Positions 1-9,329 of a stretch of 64,000 nucleotides of DNA are shown here, one piece after another. The DNA lies in NCBI RefSeq assembly GCF_000834655.1, contig NZ_JXQQ01000017.1:1-64000 (forward strand), written 5' to 3'. The notes below the pieces were generated by a model. The model made no database searches. It had not been told where the DNA came from and worked only from the letters and a program-made list of their open reading frames with translations. The DNA comes from Variovorax paradoxus (lineage in GTDB: Bacteria > Pseudomonadota > Gammaproteobacteria > Burkholderiales > Burkholderiaceae_C). The translations under genes and the position numbers were made by a program. Each line of letters begins with the position of its first letter. Positions within the stretch are counted from its first letter, which is position 1.

Positions 1-427
1 GCGCCGTCGTGCCCCCATCCCAGCCTTCCCCCGGGAGGGGAAGGAGCAATGCATCAGGCCCGTGTCGCATGTCCTGCTTTTCTCCCTCCCCTTCCGGGGG
101 AGGGTCGGGGTGGGGGCACAGTGGCCGAGCGAAGCAAAGGCCCGAGCTCCGAGCCGAGCGCAACAATGGCCTGTAGGTTTCCTAATCCCCTATGGCTGCG
201 CCGAGGAGCGCAGCGTTTCGCGGATCAGGGCTCGCAGCTGTCTGAGCGAAGCGAGTTCTGCGAGACCCCGCGAAACGCGAGCACCGCAGGTTGCCCGCAG
301 CGAAGCGGAGAGTCGCAGACAGCGGGGTCGCCTTTCTTTTGCCTACGTTTTTTTTGGCGAAGCAAAGAAAAGTAGGTCGGCCGCCGGGCCGAGACCCGGC
401 CTCGGAACGCAACCGAAGCAGCAAACC
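1..427. repeat. Gene-free left edge with an inverted pair of REP-like repeats
   Basis: No credible gene lies here. Two copies of a C/G-rich REP-like element stand in opposite orientation: one at about 11-48 (CCCCCATCCCAGCCTTCC followed by a GGGAGGGG core), and its near reverse complement at about 84-118 (CTCCCTCCCCTTCCGGGG, then GGTCGGGGTGGGG). A second repeat-like stretch at about 328-385 reads TTTTGCCTAC, a T-run, then AAAGAAAAGTAGG, and is partly self-complementary. The MidA-family gene on the minus strand ends at 428, so part of this may act in 3' end formation. The short ORFs in the stretch look like chance readings of repeats. Confidence 0.6.
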
Positions 428-1540
428 TCACAGCGTATGGCTGCGATCCCCCTCAGCAAACCCCATCGCATCCCAAGGTTCGCCGACCGCAAACCCAATC
501 ACCTTGAAAAGCTCCCCCATCTCATGCTCATGAATGAGCCTGGCAGCCATCGCCCGCTCGGCAACCGAGCCCTGCTCCATCCGGGAAACCAACCCGCAAT
601 TCAGCAGAAACCGCGCCTGGCTCGTATACCCCAGCACCTCGAGCCCCGCATCCTGCCCCGCCAGCGCAATCCCGGTGAAATCGACATGCGCCGTGATGTC
701 CTTGTAGCCCACATCGGCCAGCGGATCCCCGTCCGCCTGGTGCGCCCGGTGGCACATCACCGTCCCCATGTGCCGCTGCGGGTGGTAATACTCGCTCTCG
801 GGAAAACCGTAGTCGATGAGAAAGGCCGCGCCCTTCTCCAGCCGGTCCGCCAGCGTGGCGATGAAAGCCTGCGCCTGCGGATGAATCTCGGTGAGGTAAT
901 CGTGCGCGCCGGGCACGTCGACCGGCGGGCGCAAGTCGGTCGGTCGATCGGCCCAGGTCCAGCCGTCGCCGGTCGCGTTGCGCACCACGCCGCGCTCGAA
1001 CCACTGGCCTTTCACGCGCGCCAATAACTGCACGGGCATCGCATCGAGCACCTCGTTGCCGACGACCACCCCCTGCATCTTCTCGGGCAGTTCGCCGAGC
1101 CATTCGACGCGGTCCGCATAACGCACCAGCGCCTGCTGCTGGCGCTCGCGCAAGGTGCCCGAGAGGTCGACGATGCGGTAGCGCACGTCGCTGCGACCCA
1201 TGTCGTCGAGCGCGTGCAGAAGTTGCACCGCGAGCGCGCCGGAGCCGGCGCCGAATTCCCAGACGGTGTCGGTGCCGGTCTTCTCCAGCGCCTGGGCCAC
1301 CTGCGCGGCCAGCGTCTGGCCGAACATCGGCGTGAGCTCCGGCGCGGTCACGAAGTCGCTGCCCGAGGAGGGCATGTGGCCGAACTTGGCCGAGGTGTTG
1401 GCGTAGTAGCCCAGGCCCGGCGCATACAGGGCGAGTGCCATGAAGCGATCGAAGCCGATCCAGCCGCCCGCGCGCTCGACGGAGCGGGCGATCAGGTGGT
1501 CCAGGGCGGTGGGTAAACTGTTCGGGGTCTTGGTCGTCAC
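428..1540 (-). CDS. SAM-dependent methyltransferase, MidA/NDUFAF7 family (DUF185)
   Basis: The 370-residue protein carries a class I SAM-binding motif (VWEFGAGSGALAVQLLHAL, about residue 95) and a family-typical N-terminus with the LGYYANTSAKFG segment. Mitochondrial members methylate an arginine of complex I subunit NDUFS2; the bacterial substrate is not established, so only the methyltransferase activity is assigned. The gene starts 35 bp from the divergently transcribed SDR gene at 1576, so the two share a very short promoter region. Length and motifs are normal for the family. Confidence 0.85.
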   Translation of the reverse strand: MTTKTPNSLPTALDHLIARSVERAGGWIGFDRFMALALYAPGLGYYANTSAKFGHMPSSGSDFVTAPELTPMFGQTLAAQVAQALEKTGTDTVWEFGAGSGALAVQLLHALDDMGRSDVRYRIVDLSGTLRERQQQALVRYADRVEWLGELPEKMQGVVVGNEVLDAMPVQLLARVKGQWFERGVVRNATGDGWTWADRPTDLRPPVDVPGAHDYLTEIHPQAQAFIATLADRLEKGAAFLIDYGFPESEYYHPQRHMGTVMCHRAHQADGDPLADVGYKDITAHVDFTGIALAGQDAGLEVLGYTSQARFLLNCGLVSRMEQGSVAERAMAARLIHEHEMGELFKVIGFAVGEPWDAMGFAEGDRSHTL

Positions 1541-1575
1541 CCCCCCATTCTCCCTCTGTCCCTCCCTCCCGTCGC

Positions 1576-2352
1576 ATGAGCACTGCCTCCCTCTCCCCCA
1601 TCCGCCGCACCGTCCTCGTCACGGGTGCAGGCCGACGGCTGGGCCGTGAGATCGCATTGGCACTCGCTGCAGGCGGCTGGCAGGTGGCGGTGCACTACCG
1701 CAACTCGCGCGCCGAGGCCGAGCAGACCGTCGCCGATTGCGCCGCGCTCTCGGGCGACTCGGCGCTCTTCGAAGCCGACCTCGAAGACGAGCACGCCACG
1801 CGCGCGCTGCTGCCACGCGTCGCCGCGCGCTTTCGCACCGTCGATGCCGTGGTCCACAGCGCGGCCCTCTTCGAACACGACGACACCGCCAGCTTCAGCT
1901 ACGCGCTCATGGAACGCCATGCACGCAGCAACACGGGCGCGGCCATCCTTCTTGCGCAGGCGCTGCACGATCACCTGGCACGGCGCGATGCGCAGGGCGC
2001 GGTCGTCCACCTGCTCGACCAGAAGCTGTGGAACCCGAATCCCGATTTCCTGAGCTACACGCTCTCCAAGGCCGCACTCGAAGCCGCCACGCCGATGCTC
2101 GCGCTGGCCCTGGCGCCGCGCGTGCGCGTGGTGGGCGTGGCGCCCGGCCTCACGCTGCCGAGCCACATGCTGGACGACGACAAGTTCGCGCAGTTGCACA
2201 AGCTCTCGCCGCTGGGTCGCTCTTCCACGCCGGCCGACGTGGTCGCCACGGTGAAATTCGCGCTGGAGAACGGCTCGATCACCGGCACCACGCTGCTGGT
2301 CGATGGCGGCCAGCACCTGATGAAATTCGAGCGCGATTTCTCGCTCATGTGA
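1576..2352 (+). CDS. Short-chain dehydrogenase, pteridine reductase-like
   Basis: This 258-residue SDR has the nucleotide-binding motif TGAGRRLG near residue 16. It fits the TGxxxRxG variant typical of pteridine reductases rather than the usual TGxxxGxG. The catalytic Tyr161 and Lys165 lie in YTLSK, and a VDGG motif sits near the C-terminus. It ends 8 bp before folB, so the pair is almost certainly co-transcribed. From the motif and neighbour I infer reduction of dihydropterins (a FolM/PTR1-like role) in the cytosol. A generic SDR on another substrate remains possible. Confidence 0.75.
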   Translation: MSTASLSPIRRTVLVTGAGRRLGREIALALAAGGWQVAVHYRNSRAEAEQTVADCAALSGDSALFEADLEDEHATRALLPRVAARFRTVDAVVHSAALFEHDDTASFSYALMERHARSNTGAAILLAQALHDHLARRDAQGAVVHLLDQKLWNPNPDFLSYTLSKAALEAATPMLALALAPRVRVVGVAPGLTLPSHMLDDDKFAQLHKLSPLGRSSTPADVVATVKFALENGSITGTTLLVDGGQHLMKFERDFSLM

Positions 2353-2360
2353 GCACGACG

Positions 2361-2753
2361 ATGTCCATTTCCACGCCTTCGCCTTCGCCGATCCAAGGCC
2401 GCCAGACGCTCACCCTCCAGGGCCTGCGTTTCGACGCCAATCTGGGCATCCTCGATCACGAGAAAACGGCACCGCAGCCCATCCTGGTCGACGCCGAGCT
2501 CAGCCTGGGCCCGCAGCCGCTGCTGCCACAGGACGACGACATCTTCCACGTGCTCGACTACCGCAAGGTGCGCCTGATCATCATCGACGAGTGCACCGCT
2601 CAGCACGTCAACCTGCTGGAAAGCCTCATCGGCAAGGTGGTGCACCGCCTGCTGCAACTGCCCGGCGTGCGGGGCGTGCGGGTGAAGATCGCCAAGCTCG
2701 AAATCTTCGACGACTGCGAAGTGGCGATCCGCATGGAAGCCGGGGAATGGTGA
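2361..2753 (+). CDS. folB: Dihydroneopterin aldolase
   Basis: The 130-residue protein matches the FolB family, which converts 7,8-dihydroneopterin to 6-hydroxymethyl-7,8-dihydropterin and glycolaldehyde in folate synthesis. Recognisable parts are the N-terminal beta strand (TLQGLRFDANLGILDHEK), the DYRKV segment and the C-terminal GVRVKIAKLEIF strand. The ATG at 2361 follows the SDR stop by 8 bp. The frame stays open upstream, but only this start gives the usual family length. The N-terminus is about ten residues longer than usual and Ser/Pro-rich. Confidence 0.88.
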   Translation: MSISTPSPSPIQGRQTLTLQGLRFDANLGILDHEKTAPQPILVDAELSLGPQPLLPQDDDIFHVLDYRKVRLIIIDECTAQHVNLLESLIGKVVHRLLQLPGVRGVRVKIAKLEIFDDCEVAIRMEAGEW

Positions 2754-2805
2754 ACCAAGGCAAAATCGGGGTCCTTTCCCCCGCTTTGCCTGAAGTAGCC
2801 CACCA

Positions 2806-3747
2806 ATGAACGCCGTCTGGATCGACGAGGCGCCTTCCGACGCCGCAACCGTCGCCGCGCCCACCAACTCGCTGAAGATCGAACGCGAGACGCACAAGCT
2901 CGAAAAGCGCCTGTGCCGCGAGGTCGGCCGTGCCATCGTCGACTACAACATGATCGAAGAGGGCGACAAGGTCATGGTGTGCGTCTCGGGCGGGAAGGAC
3001 AGCTACGCGATGCTGGACATCCTGCTCAAGCTCAAGGCGCGCGCACCGATCCACTTCGACATCGTCGCGGTCAACCTCGACCAGAAGCAGCCCGGCTTTC
3101 CCGAAGAGGTGCTGCCCAAGTATTTGAGCGAACTCGGCGTGGCCTTCCACATCGAGAACCAGGACACCTACAGCATCGTCAAGCGCGTCATTCCCGAGGG
3201 CAAGACGACCTGCGGCCTGTGCAGCCGCCTGCGCCGCGGCATCCTGTACCGCGTGGCGGACGAGCTGGGCGCCACCAAGGTGGCGCTGGGCCACCACCGC
3301 GACGACATGCTGCAGACCTTCTTCCTCAACATGTTCTTCGCCGGCAAGCTGAAGAGCATGCCGCCCAAGCTGGTGAGCGACGACGGCAAGCACATCGTGA
3401 TCCGCCCGCTCGCCTACGTGGCCGAGAAAGACCTGGTCCGCTGGGCGCAGCACCGCGAGTTCCCGATCATTCCGTGCACCCTGTGCGGCAGCCAGGAGAA
3501 CCTGCAGCGCAAGCAGGTCGGCGAGATGCTGCGCGAGTGGGACAGGAAGCACCCCGGCCGCGTGGAGAACATGTTCACCGCGCTGCAGAACGTGGTGCCG
3601 TCGCACCTGCTCGACGGAACGCGGCACGACTTCAAGGGTCTGAAGGCGACGGGCGTGGCCGACGACGAAGGCGACAAGGCCTTCGACACGCCCTCCTACG
3701 ACTTGCTCTCCCAGGCACCTGCAGCCCTTCGCATCGTCCAGGGCTGA
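2806..3747 (+). CDS. ttcA: tRNA 2-thiocytidine(32) synthetase TtcA
   Basis: TtcA thiolates cytidine 32 of certain tRNAs, using ATP and a 4Fe-4S cluster. The 313-residue protein has the PP-loop SGGKDS at residues 61-66, the CxxC pair Cys136/Cys139 (TCGLCSRL) and a second CxxC at Cys224/Cys227 (PCTLCGS). All match the family pattern. It begins 52 bp after folB on the same strand and may belong to that transcript. The short extension at the C-terminus beyond the core is unremarkable. Confidence 0.95.
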   Translation: MNAVWIDEAPSDAATVAAPTNSLKIERETHKLEKRLCREVGRAIVDYNMIEEGDKVMVCVSGGKDSYAMLDILLKLKARAPIHFDIVAVNLDQKQPGFPEEVLPKYLSELGVAFHIENQDTYSIVKRVIPEGKTTCGLCSRLRRGILYRVADELGATKVALGHHRDDMLQTFFLNMFFAGKLKSMPPKLVSDDGKHIVIRPLAYVAEKDLVRWAQHREFPIIPCTLCGSQENLQRKQVGEMLREWDRKHPGRVENMFTALQNVVPSHLLDGTRHDFKGLKATGVADDEGDKAFDTPSYDLLSQAPAALRIVQG

Positions 3748-3793
3748 TCGGCTACCCAGGGGAATTTGGGGCATCGCTGCCCGGAGACCCTTT

Positions 3794-4432
3794 ATGAAAC
3801 GTGCTTCTCTCGCTCTGCTTTTGGTAGCAGCAGCAACCCTCAGCGGCTGCGCCACCTCCTGGGTGGTCGACAGCGACGTGAAGAGTTTTTCGTCGATCGG
3901 CAACGTGCCGCCCGGCGCCACCTACCGCTTCGAGCGCCTGCCTTCGCAGCAGGCCGACACCGCCCGCCAGGACTCGCTCGAAGCGATGGCGGCCGCGGCG
4001 CTAGAGAAAGTGGGCTTGCGCCGCGACGACGCCAGGCCGCAGTACAGCGCGCAGATCGGCGCCCGCGTGACCACCGGGCTTTCGCCCTGGGCCGATCCGT
4101 GGCTCTTCGACGGCCCCTGGGGTTATGGCTACGGCGGCGGTTACGGTTACTACGGCCGCCGCGGGTATGGCGGCTGGTACGGCGGCCCGGCGTTCTTTCC
4201 GCCGGCTGCCAACCCCTGGTACGAGCGCGAAGTGAGCATCGTGCTGCGCGAAGCCGGCTCCAACCGGGTGGTCTACGAAACCCGGGCCCGCAACGACGGC
4301 CCGTACAACGCGAGCGCGGCCATCCTGCCGGTCATGTTCCAGGCCGCGCTGCAGGGCTTTCCGAATCCGCCGCAGGGCGAACGCCGGGTGAACATCGACT
4401 TGGCCACGGCGAACAAGCCGGCAGCGCAATGA
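3794..4432 (+). CDS. Lipoprotein with DUF4136 domain
   Basis: The 212-residue precursor has a short lipoprotein signal with a lipobox ending LSGC, so Cys19 would be acylated after cleavage. The mature protein resembles DUF4136 envelope lipoproteins of unknown function. A Gly/Tyr-rich loop (GYGYGGGYGYYGRRGYGGWYGG, about residues 111-132, described here by composition) interrupts the domain. The charged residue after Cys is not Asp, so outer-membrane sorting is possible but not shown. It lies between ttcA and a phosphatase gene with no clear operon partner. Confidence 0.75.
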   Translation: MKRASLALLLVAAATLSGCATSWVVDSDVKSFSSIGNVPPGATYRFERLPSQQADTARQDSLEAMAAAALEKVGLRRDDARPQYSAQIGARVTTGLSPWADPWLFDGPWGYGYGGGYGYYGRRGYGGWYGGPAFFPPAANPWYEREVSIVLREAGSNRVVYETRARNDGPYNASAAILPVMFQAALQGFPNPPQGERRVNIDLATANKPAAQ

Positions 4433-4475
4433 AGCGCGACCGGCCGCGAAACAGCGCACTTCTAGAATCGGGCGG

Positions 4476-5120
4476 ATGCAAGAAGCCACCCGCCTGATCG
4501 CCGTTCGCCACGGCGAGACCGCCTGGAACGTCGACACCCGCATCCAGGGGCAGATCGATATCGGACTCAACGCCACCGGCCTGTGGCAAGCGCAGCGGGC
4601 GGGCCAGGCCCTGGCGGACGAGGACATCGGCGTCATCTATGCGAGCGATCTCTCGCGTGCCTGGCAGACCGCCGAGGAAATCGCCAGGCCGCACGGGCTC
4701 GCCGTGCAGCCCGAGCCCCGCCTGCGCGAACGCGCCTTCGGTCACCTGGAGGGCATGAGCTTCGCGGAGATCGAATCGACGCTTCCCGAGGACGCCAAGC
4801 GCTGGCGCGAGCGCGATCCCGAATTCGAACCCGTCGGCGGCGAGAGCCTGCTGACCTTTCGCGACCGCGTCACGCGCGTGGCGGCCGAGCTGGCGGCGCG
4901 CCATCCGGGCCAACTGGTCACGCTGGTGGCGCACGGCGGCGTGATGGACGTGCTCTATCGCGCCGCCACCCGCCAGGAGCTGCAGGCGCCGCGCACGTGG
5001 CAGTTGGGCAATGCGGCCATCAACCGCATGCTGTGGACGCCCGAGGGCTTCAGCCTCGTGGGCTGGAGCGACGTCGCCCACCTGGCGGCGGACATGCCGC
5101 TCGACGAGGCCACGACCTAG
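4476..5120 (+). CDS. Histidine phosphatase family protein (phosphoglycerate mutase-like)
   Basis: The 214-residue protein opens with LIAVRHGETAWN, the RHG motif whose His is the phospho-acceptor. The second catalytic His lies in TLVAHGGVMDVL, and the acid residue in the LRERAFG segment. This is the GpmB/CobC-like branch of the superfamily. True phosphoglycerate mutase activity cannot be assumed, since relatives dephosphorylate many small phosphoesters. It follows the lipoprotein gene by 43 bp and precedes the Crp/Fnr gene by 53 bp on the same strand. Confidence 0.8.
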   Translation: MQEATRLIAVRHGETAWNVDTRIQGQIDIGLNATGLWQAQRAGQALADEDIGVIYASDLSRAWQTAEEIARPHGLAVQPEPRLRERAFGHLEGMSFAEIESTLPEDAKRWRERDPEFEPVGGESLLTFRDRVTRVAAELAARHPGQLVTLVAHGGVMDVLYRAATRQELQAPRTWQLGNAAINRMLWTPEGFSLVGWSDVAHLAADMPLDEATT

Positions 5121-5173
5121 CGCGACGGCACGATGGGCCGCCTGCCTTTCTCCGCCCCGGGAAAGACGCTCCC

Positions 5174-5860
5174 ATGAAAAGAACCAGTCCCACCCCCTCG
5201 GCATACGCCAGCTGGGATGCATCCCAGACGCTGTCCGCGCCGTGGATCGACGCCACGCAGCTGGGAAGCTTCGTCACCCTGGAAGCCGGCGACACCATCG
5301 CGCGCGAAGGGGAGCGGCACGATTACTTCTATCTGCTGCGGTCCGGGTTCGTTCATTCCACGATCCATCGGAGCAACGGCGCGGAGTTCCTGCTCGAGAT
5401 CTTCGGGCCGGGGGCGATTTTTGGCGAAGGCCCGGCGTTTGCCGACAGTCCCCGGCCGACGACGACCCGGGCGGTCGCGCCGGCCCTTCTCAGCCGCTAC
5501 CGACCGGCGGATGTCGCGCAGCAATTCTCGGAGCTTCCCGAGCTTGCGACCTCCCTGATCCAGCTGCTCGGATTCAAGAACCACATGATCGTCGCCAAAC
5601 TTGCCGGGGTGGCCTCGGCGGCGCCCAAGGAGCGGGTCATCGATCTGCTGCTGCGCGTGGCACGCCTGGCATCGACGCAGGCATCGAAAAAACTCACCGT
5701 CGATCTGACGCACGAGCAGATTGGCGCCATGACGGCATTGAGCCGCGTCACCGTCACCCGCACGTTGAATTCGCTGGCAGGGCTCGGGCTCATCGAGACG
5801 CGGGCCCGGCAGGTCACCATTCCGGATGCGCCGGCATTGCGCCATTTCCGCGATGCGTGA
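5174..5860 (+). CDS. Crp/Fnr family transcriptional regulator
   Basis: The 228-residue protein has an N-terminal cyclic-nucleotide-binding-type jelly roll (GDTIAREGERHDYFYLLRSG onward, about residues 40-140), a dimerisation helix and a C-terminal winged helix (LTHEQIGAMTALSRVTVTRTL, about residues 175-195). There is no N-terminal Cys cluster, so an Fnr-type iron-sulfur sensor is unlikely. I cannot tell the ligand. The ATG at 5174 follows a purine-rich stretch. The frame stays open far upstream, but that part overlaps the phosphatase gene and is shadow. Confidence 0.82.
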   Translation: MKRTSPTPSAYASWDASQTLSAPWIDATQLGSFVTLEAGDTIAREGERHDYFYLLRSGFVHSTIHRSNGAEFLLEIFGPGAIFGEGPAFADSPRPTTTRAVAPALLSRYRPADVAQQFSELPELATSLIQLLGFKNHMIVAKLAGVASAAPKERVIDLLLRVARLASTQASKKLTVDLTHEQIGAMTALSRVTVTRTLNSLAGLGLIETRARQVTIPDAPALRHFRDA

Positions 5861-6057
5861 CCCCGGAGAAATAGACCGCTTCCTGTATCGCTGGATACCG
5901 TCGACACCTTCACACCATCGCGATCATCCATCCCGTCACACACAAGAGAAGAGCGATGGCGGAGGGAACGGGAGCCGTTGAAAAAAGAGGCCGGAGCGCC
6001 TTCGATGGGCGATGGCCTGGGTGTGGCGTTTCGCAGGACTGCAGAAGTCCTTCGTGG

Positions 6058-6086
6058 CCGGATGGCTCACTTTCATGACCATCCGG
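6058..6086. terminator. Perfect 8-bp inverted repeat between convergent genes
   Basis: CCGGATGG and CCATCCGG flank a 13-nt loop. The element sits 17 bp beyond the stop of the minus-strand RND permease gene and about 200 bp beyond the plus-strand Crp/Fnr gene. Only a weak T-run (CATCTTTTG) follows on the plus strand and none on the minus strand, so termination is an inference from position and structure. Apart from this hairpin I see nothing in 5861-6103. Confidence 0.4.
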
Positions 6087-6103
6087 CATCTTTTGAATTT
6101 CCG

Positions 6104-9100
6104 TCAGGCGTGCGAGGCCGCGTGCCCTCCGGCACCGGCTTCGGCCTTCGCTTCGCCGGGGAGGTCGACCATTGGCCCGGTGCCGCTGTAGCGGTCGAGC
6201 GCCAGGTAGATCGCGGGCGTGATGTACAGCGTGATCACCTGAGAGAAGATCAGCCCGCCCACCACCGCCACACCCAGCGGCTGGCGCAATTCGGCGCCGG
6301 CGCCCAGGCCCAGTGCGAGCGGCAATGCGCCCATCAGCGCGGCCAGCGTGGTCATGAGAATCGGGCGGAAGCGCAGCCGGCAGGCTTCGCGGATCGCATC
6401 GACCGGCTTCAGGCCTTCGGTGCGCTGCGCATCGAGGGCGAAGTCGATCATCATGATCGCGTTCTTCTTCACGATGCCGATCAGGAGCAGGATGCCGATG
6501 GTCGCGATCAGCGTGAGGTCGAAGCCGAAGATCTTGAGCGACAGCAGCGCCCCCACGGCCGCCGAGGGCAGGCCCGCAAGAATGGTCAGCGGGTGGATGT
6601 AACTCTCGTACAGCACGCCCAGCAGCACGTAGATGACCAGCACCGCAAGCACCAGCAGCACGGCCTGGCTCGACTGCGAGCTCTGGAACACCGCCGCATC
6701 GCCGCCGTAGGTGGTGATGATCGATTGCGGCATCTTCAGCTCGTTCTTGAACTGGTCGATCTTGGCGGTCGCGTTGCCCAGCGGCACGTCGGGCGCGAGG
6801 TTGAACGACACCGTCACCGCCTGCAGCTGGCCCTGGTGGTTGACCGAGGTCGGCCCCACGGTGCGGTTGATGGTCGAGAAGGCCGACAGCGGCACCAGCT
6901 TGCCCGTGGTGCTGCGCACCGACAGGCGCGAGACGTCGTCCTCGAACTGGCGGTCGTTGTCGGCGGCCGAAAGGATCACCTGGTAGGTGTTGCTCGCCGC
7001 GTAGATGCTGCCGATCTGCCGGTCGCCGTAGGCGTTGTAGAGCGCGGTGCGCAGGTCTCCCACCGCCACGCCGAGCACGCCGGCCTTGTCGCGGTCGATC
7101 TCCAGCGTGGCCTGCAGGCCCCGGTTCTGCGAGTCGCTGGTCACGTCGCGGAAGGCGGGGTCGGCTCGCATGCGTTCCATGAGCCGCGTGGCCCAGGGCA
7201 CCATCTCGCCGGCATTCACGCTCTGCAGCGTGTACTGGAAGCGCGCCTTGCTCTGGCGCCCGCCCAGGCGCAGGTTCTGCACCGGCTGCATGTAGACGGC
7301 AATGCCCGGGATCTCGCGGAAGCGCTGGCGCAACGACTCGAGCACCTTGGCCATCTGCGGGCGCTCGCTGCGCGGCTTGAGCACGGCGAAGAGGCGGCCC
7401 GAATTCTGCGTGGCGGTCGGGCCGCCCACGCCGACGAACGAGCTCACGTAATCGACGCTCGGGTCGTCCTTGAGCGTTGCGGCCACGCGGTCCTGCAGCA
7501 CCTTCATCGCGGTGAAGGAGATGTCCTCGGCCGCCTCGGTGGTGATCTGTATCTGGCCGATGTCTTCCTCGGGGAAGAAGCCCTTGGGAATGGTGACGAA
7601 GAGCCAGGCCGTGACGACGAAGGTCAGGCCCGCGGCCGTGAGCATCACCCAGCGGTGCTCGAGCGTCCAGTCGAGCGTGCGCATGTAGTTGCTGTGCACC
7701 CAGCGGTAGCCGCGCTCGAAGGCGCGGCCGATGGCGGTGCCGGGCTCGGGGTGCTCTTCTTCATGGTCGAGCGCACCCTCTTCGCGCGGCACATGCTTCA
7801 GAAGCCGGCTCGCGAGCATCGGCACCAGCGTGAGCGACACGATGGCCGACACCAGCACCGCCAGCGCCACCACCACGGCGAACTCGTGGAACAGGAGTCC
7901 GATGACCCCCGGCATGAAGAAGATCGGGATGAACACGGCCACCAGCGAGATGGAAATCGACACGATGGTGAAGCCCACCTCGCGCGCGCCGCGCAGCGCC
8001 GCCGCGAAGGGCTCCATGCCCTTTTCGACGTAGCGCATGATGTTTTCGAGCACCACGATCGCGTCGTCCACCACCAGCCCCACGGCCAGCGTGATGCCCA
8101 GCAGCGAGACGTTGTCCAGGCTATAGCCGAAGGCGTAGAGCAGCGCCACCGCGCCGATCAGCGAGATCGGAATGGTCGCCGCCGGGATCAGCGTGGCCAC
8201 CAGCCGGTGCAGGAACAGGAAGATCACCAGCACCACCAGCGCGATGGTGCCCAGGAGCGTGAGCTGCACGTCGTGCACCGCCTCGCGGATGGAGAGCGAG
8301 CGGTCGTTCACCATCTGGATCTCGACCGACTGCGGCAGCTCCGCCTTGAAGCGCGGGATGAGCGCGCGCACGGCGTCCACCACCTGCACGGTGTTGGCAT
8401 TGGGCTGGCGCTGCACGGCGAGCGAAATGGAGTCCTGGCCGTTGAAGCTGCTGGCGGTCTTGACCGATTCGAAGCTGTCTTCGATGGTCGCCACTTCGTC
8501 CAGCCGCACCGGCGCGCCGTTGCGCTGGCCGACGATCAGCTTGGCGAAATCTGCTGCCTTCACGAGTTGGCGATTGGCCTGGATGGTGAGCGTCTGGCGC
8601 GGGCCGTCGAGCACGCCGACGGGCGTGTTGGCGTTGGCCGAATTCACCGCCTTGGCCAGTTCGTCGAGCGTGATGTTGCGCGCATTGAGCAGGTCGGCAT
8701 TCGCCTTGATGCGGACCGCAAAGGCCTTGCGGCCATACACGCCCACCTGCGCCACGCCGTCGATGGTCGAGAGCGTGGGGGAGATGAGGTTCTCGGCGTA
8801 GTCGTTGAGCTCGGCCGGATTCATCGACGGCGAGATCAGCGCGATGAACAGCACCGGCGCATCGGCCGGGTTCACCTTGCGGTACGAGGGGAGCTGCGTC
8901 AGCTCCTGCGGCAGCTGGCGCTGGGCGCGCAGGAGCGCGGCCTGCACGTCGACGGCGGCGGCGTCGATGTCGCGGCTGCTGACGAATTCGAGCGTGAGCG
9001 AGGTCACGCCCTGCGTGTTGACCGAGCTGATGGTCTGCAGGCCCGGGATGGTGGAGAACTGCTTTTCGAGCGGCAGCGCAACCGAACTCGCCATGGTGTC

Positions 9101-9268
9101 GGGACTCGCGCCCGGCAACTGCGCGTTGACGTTGATGACCGGCGTGTTGTAGCTGGGCAGCGCCGCCACCGGGATGCTGAAGTACGCAAAGATGCCGACC
9201 ACCACCACCGCGGCAGACAGCAGCACCGTCATCGCAGGACGACGGATGCAGAGCTCCGAGATGTTCAT
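6104..9268 (-). CDS. RND efflux transporter permease (HAE1/MdtB-MdtC type)
   Basis: The 1054-residue inner-membrane protein is a full-length proton-driven RND pump. It has an N-terminal transmembrane helix, two large periplasmic loops and two blocks of five transmembrane helices. The proton-relay acidic pair is in GLVVDDAIVVLEN and the partner Lys in GIVKKNAIMMIDF. The sequence is closest in style to the MdtB/MdtC and MexF-like multidrug group. It lies 61 bp downstream of the adaptor gene, and the two form an operon. No outer-membrane channel gene is in the window, so the pump presumably uses a TolC-like protein encoded elsewhere. Confidence 0.9.
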   Translation of the reverse strand: MNISELCIRRPAMTVLLSAAVVVVGIFAYFSIPVAALPSYNTPVINVNAQLPGASPDTMASSVALPLEKQFSTIPGLQTISSVNTQGVTSLTLEFVSSRDIDAAAVDVQAALLRAQRQLPQELTQLPSYRKVNPADAPVLFIALISPSMNPAELNDYAENLISPTLSTIDGVAQVGVYGRKAFAVRIKANADLLNARNITLDELAKAVNSANANTPVGVLDGPRQTLTIQANRQLVKAADFAKLIVGQRNGAPVRLDEVATIEDSFESVKTASSFNGQDSISLAVQRQPNANTVQVVDAVRALIPRFKAELPQSVEIQMVNDRSLSIREAVHDVQLTLLGTIALVVLVIFLFLHRLVATLIPAATIPISLIGAVALLYAFGYSLDNVSLLGITLAVGLVVDDAIVVLENIMRYVEKGMEPFAAALRGAREVGFTIVSISISLVAVFIPIFFMPGVIGLLFHEFAVVVALAVLVSAIVSLTLVPMLASRLLKHVPREEGALDHEEEHPEPGTAIGRAFERGYRWVHSNYMRTLDWTLEHRWVMLTAAGLTFVVTAWLFVTIPKGFFPEEDIGQIQITTEAAEDISFTAMKVLQDRVAATLKDDPSVDYVSSFVGVGGPTATQNSGRLFAVLKPRSERPQMAKVLESLRQRFREIPGIAVYMQPVQNLRLGGRQSKARFQYTLQSVNAGEMVPWATRLMERMRADPAFRDVTSDSQNRGLQATLEIDRDKAGVLGVAVGDLRTALYNAYGDRQIGSIYAASNTYQVILSAADNDRQFEDDVSRLSVRSTTGKLVPLSAFSTINRTVGPTSVNHQGQLQAVTVSFNLAPDVPLGNATAKIDQFKNELKMPQSIITTYGGDAAVFQSSQSSQAVLLVLAVLVIYVLLGVLYESYIHPLTILAGLPSAAVGALLSLKIFGFDLTLIATIGILLLIGIVKKNAIMMIDFALDAQRTEGLKPVDAIREACRLRFRPILMTTLAALMGALPLALGLGAGAELRQPLGVAVVGGLIFSQVITLYITPAIYLALDRYSGTGPMVDLPGEAKAEAGAGGHAASHA

Positions 9269-9329
9269 CGGAGGACCTCCGCGCTTCGCGCTGCGGTGCG
9301 AGCTTGCTTGGGGCGGCCCGGCGCGGCGC

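Noticed and set aside
62-1027. 321-codon plus-strand ORF at the left edge
   Set aside because: It begins in REP-like sequence and then runs antisense to the MidA-family gene.
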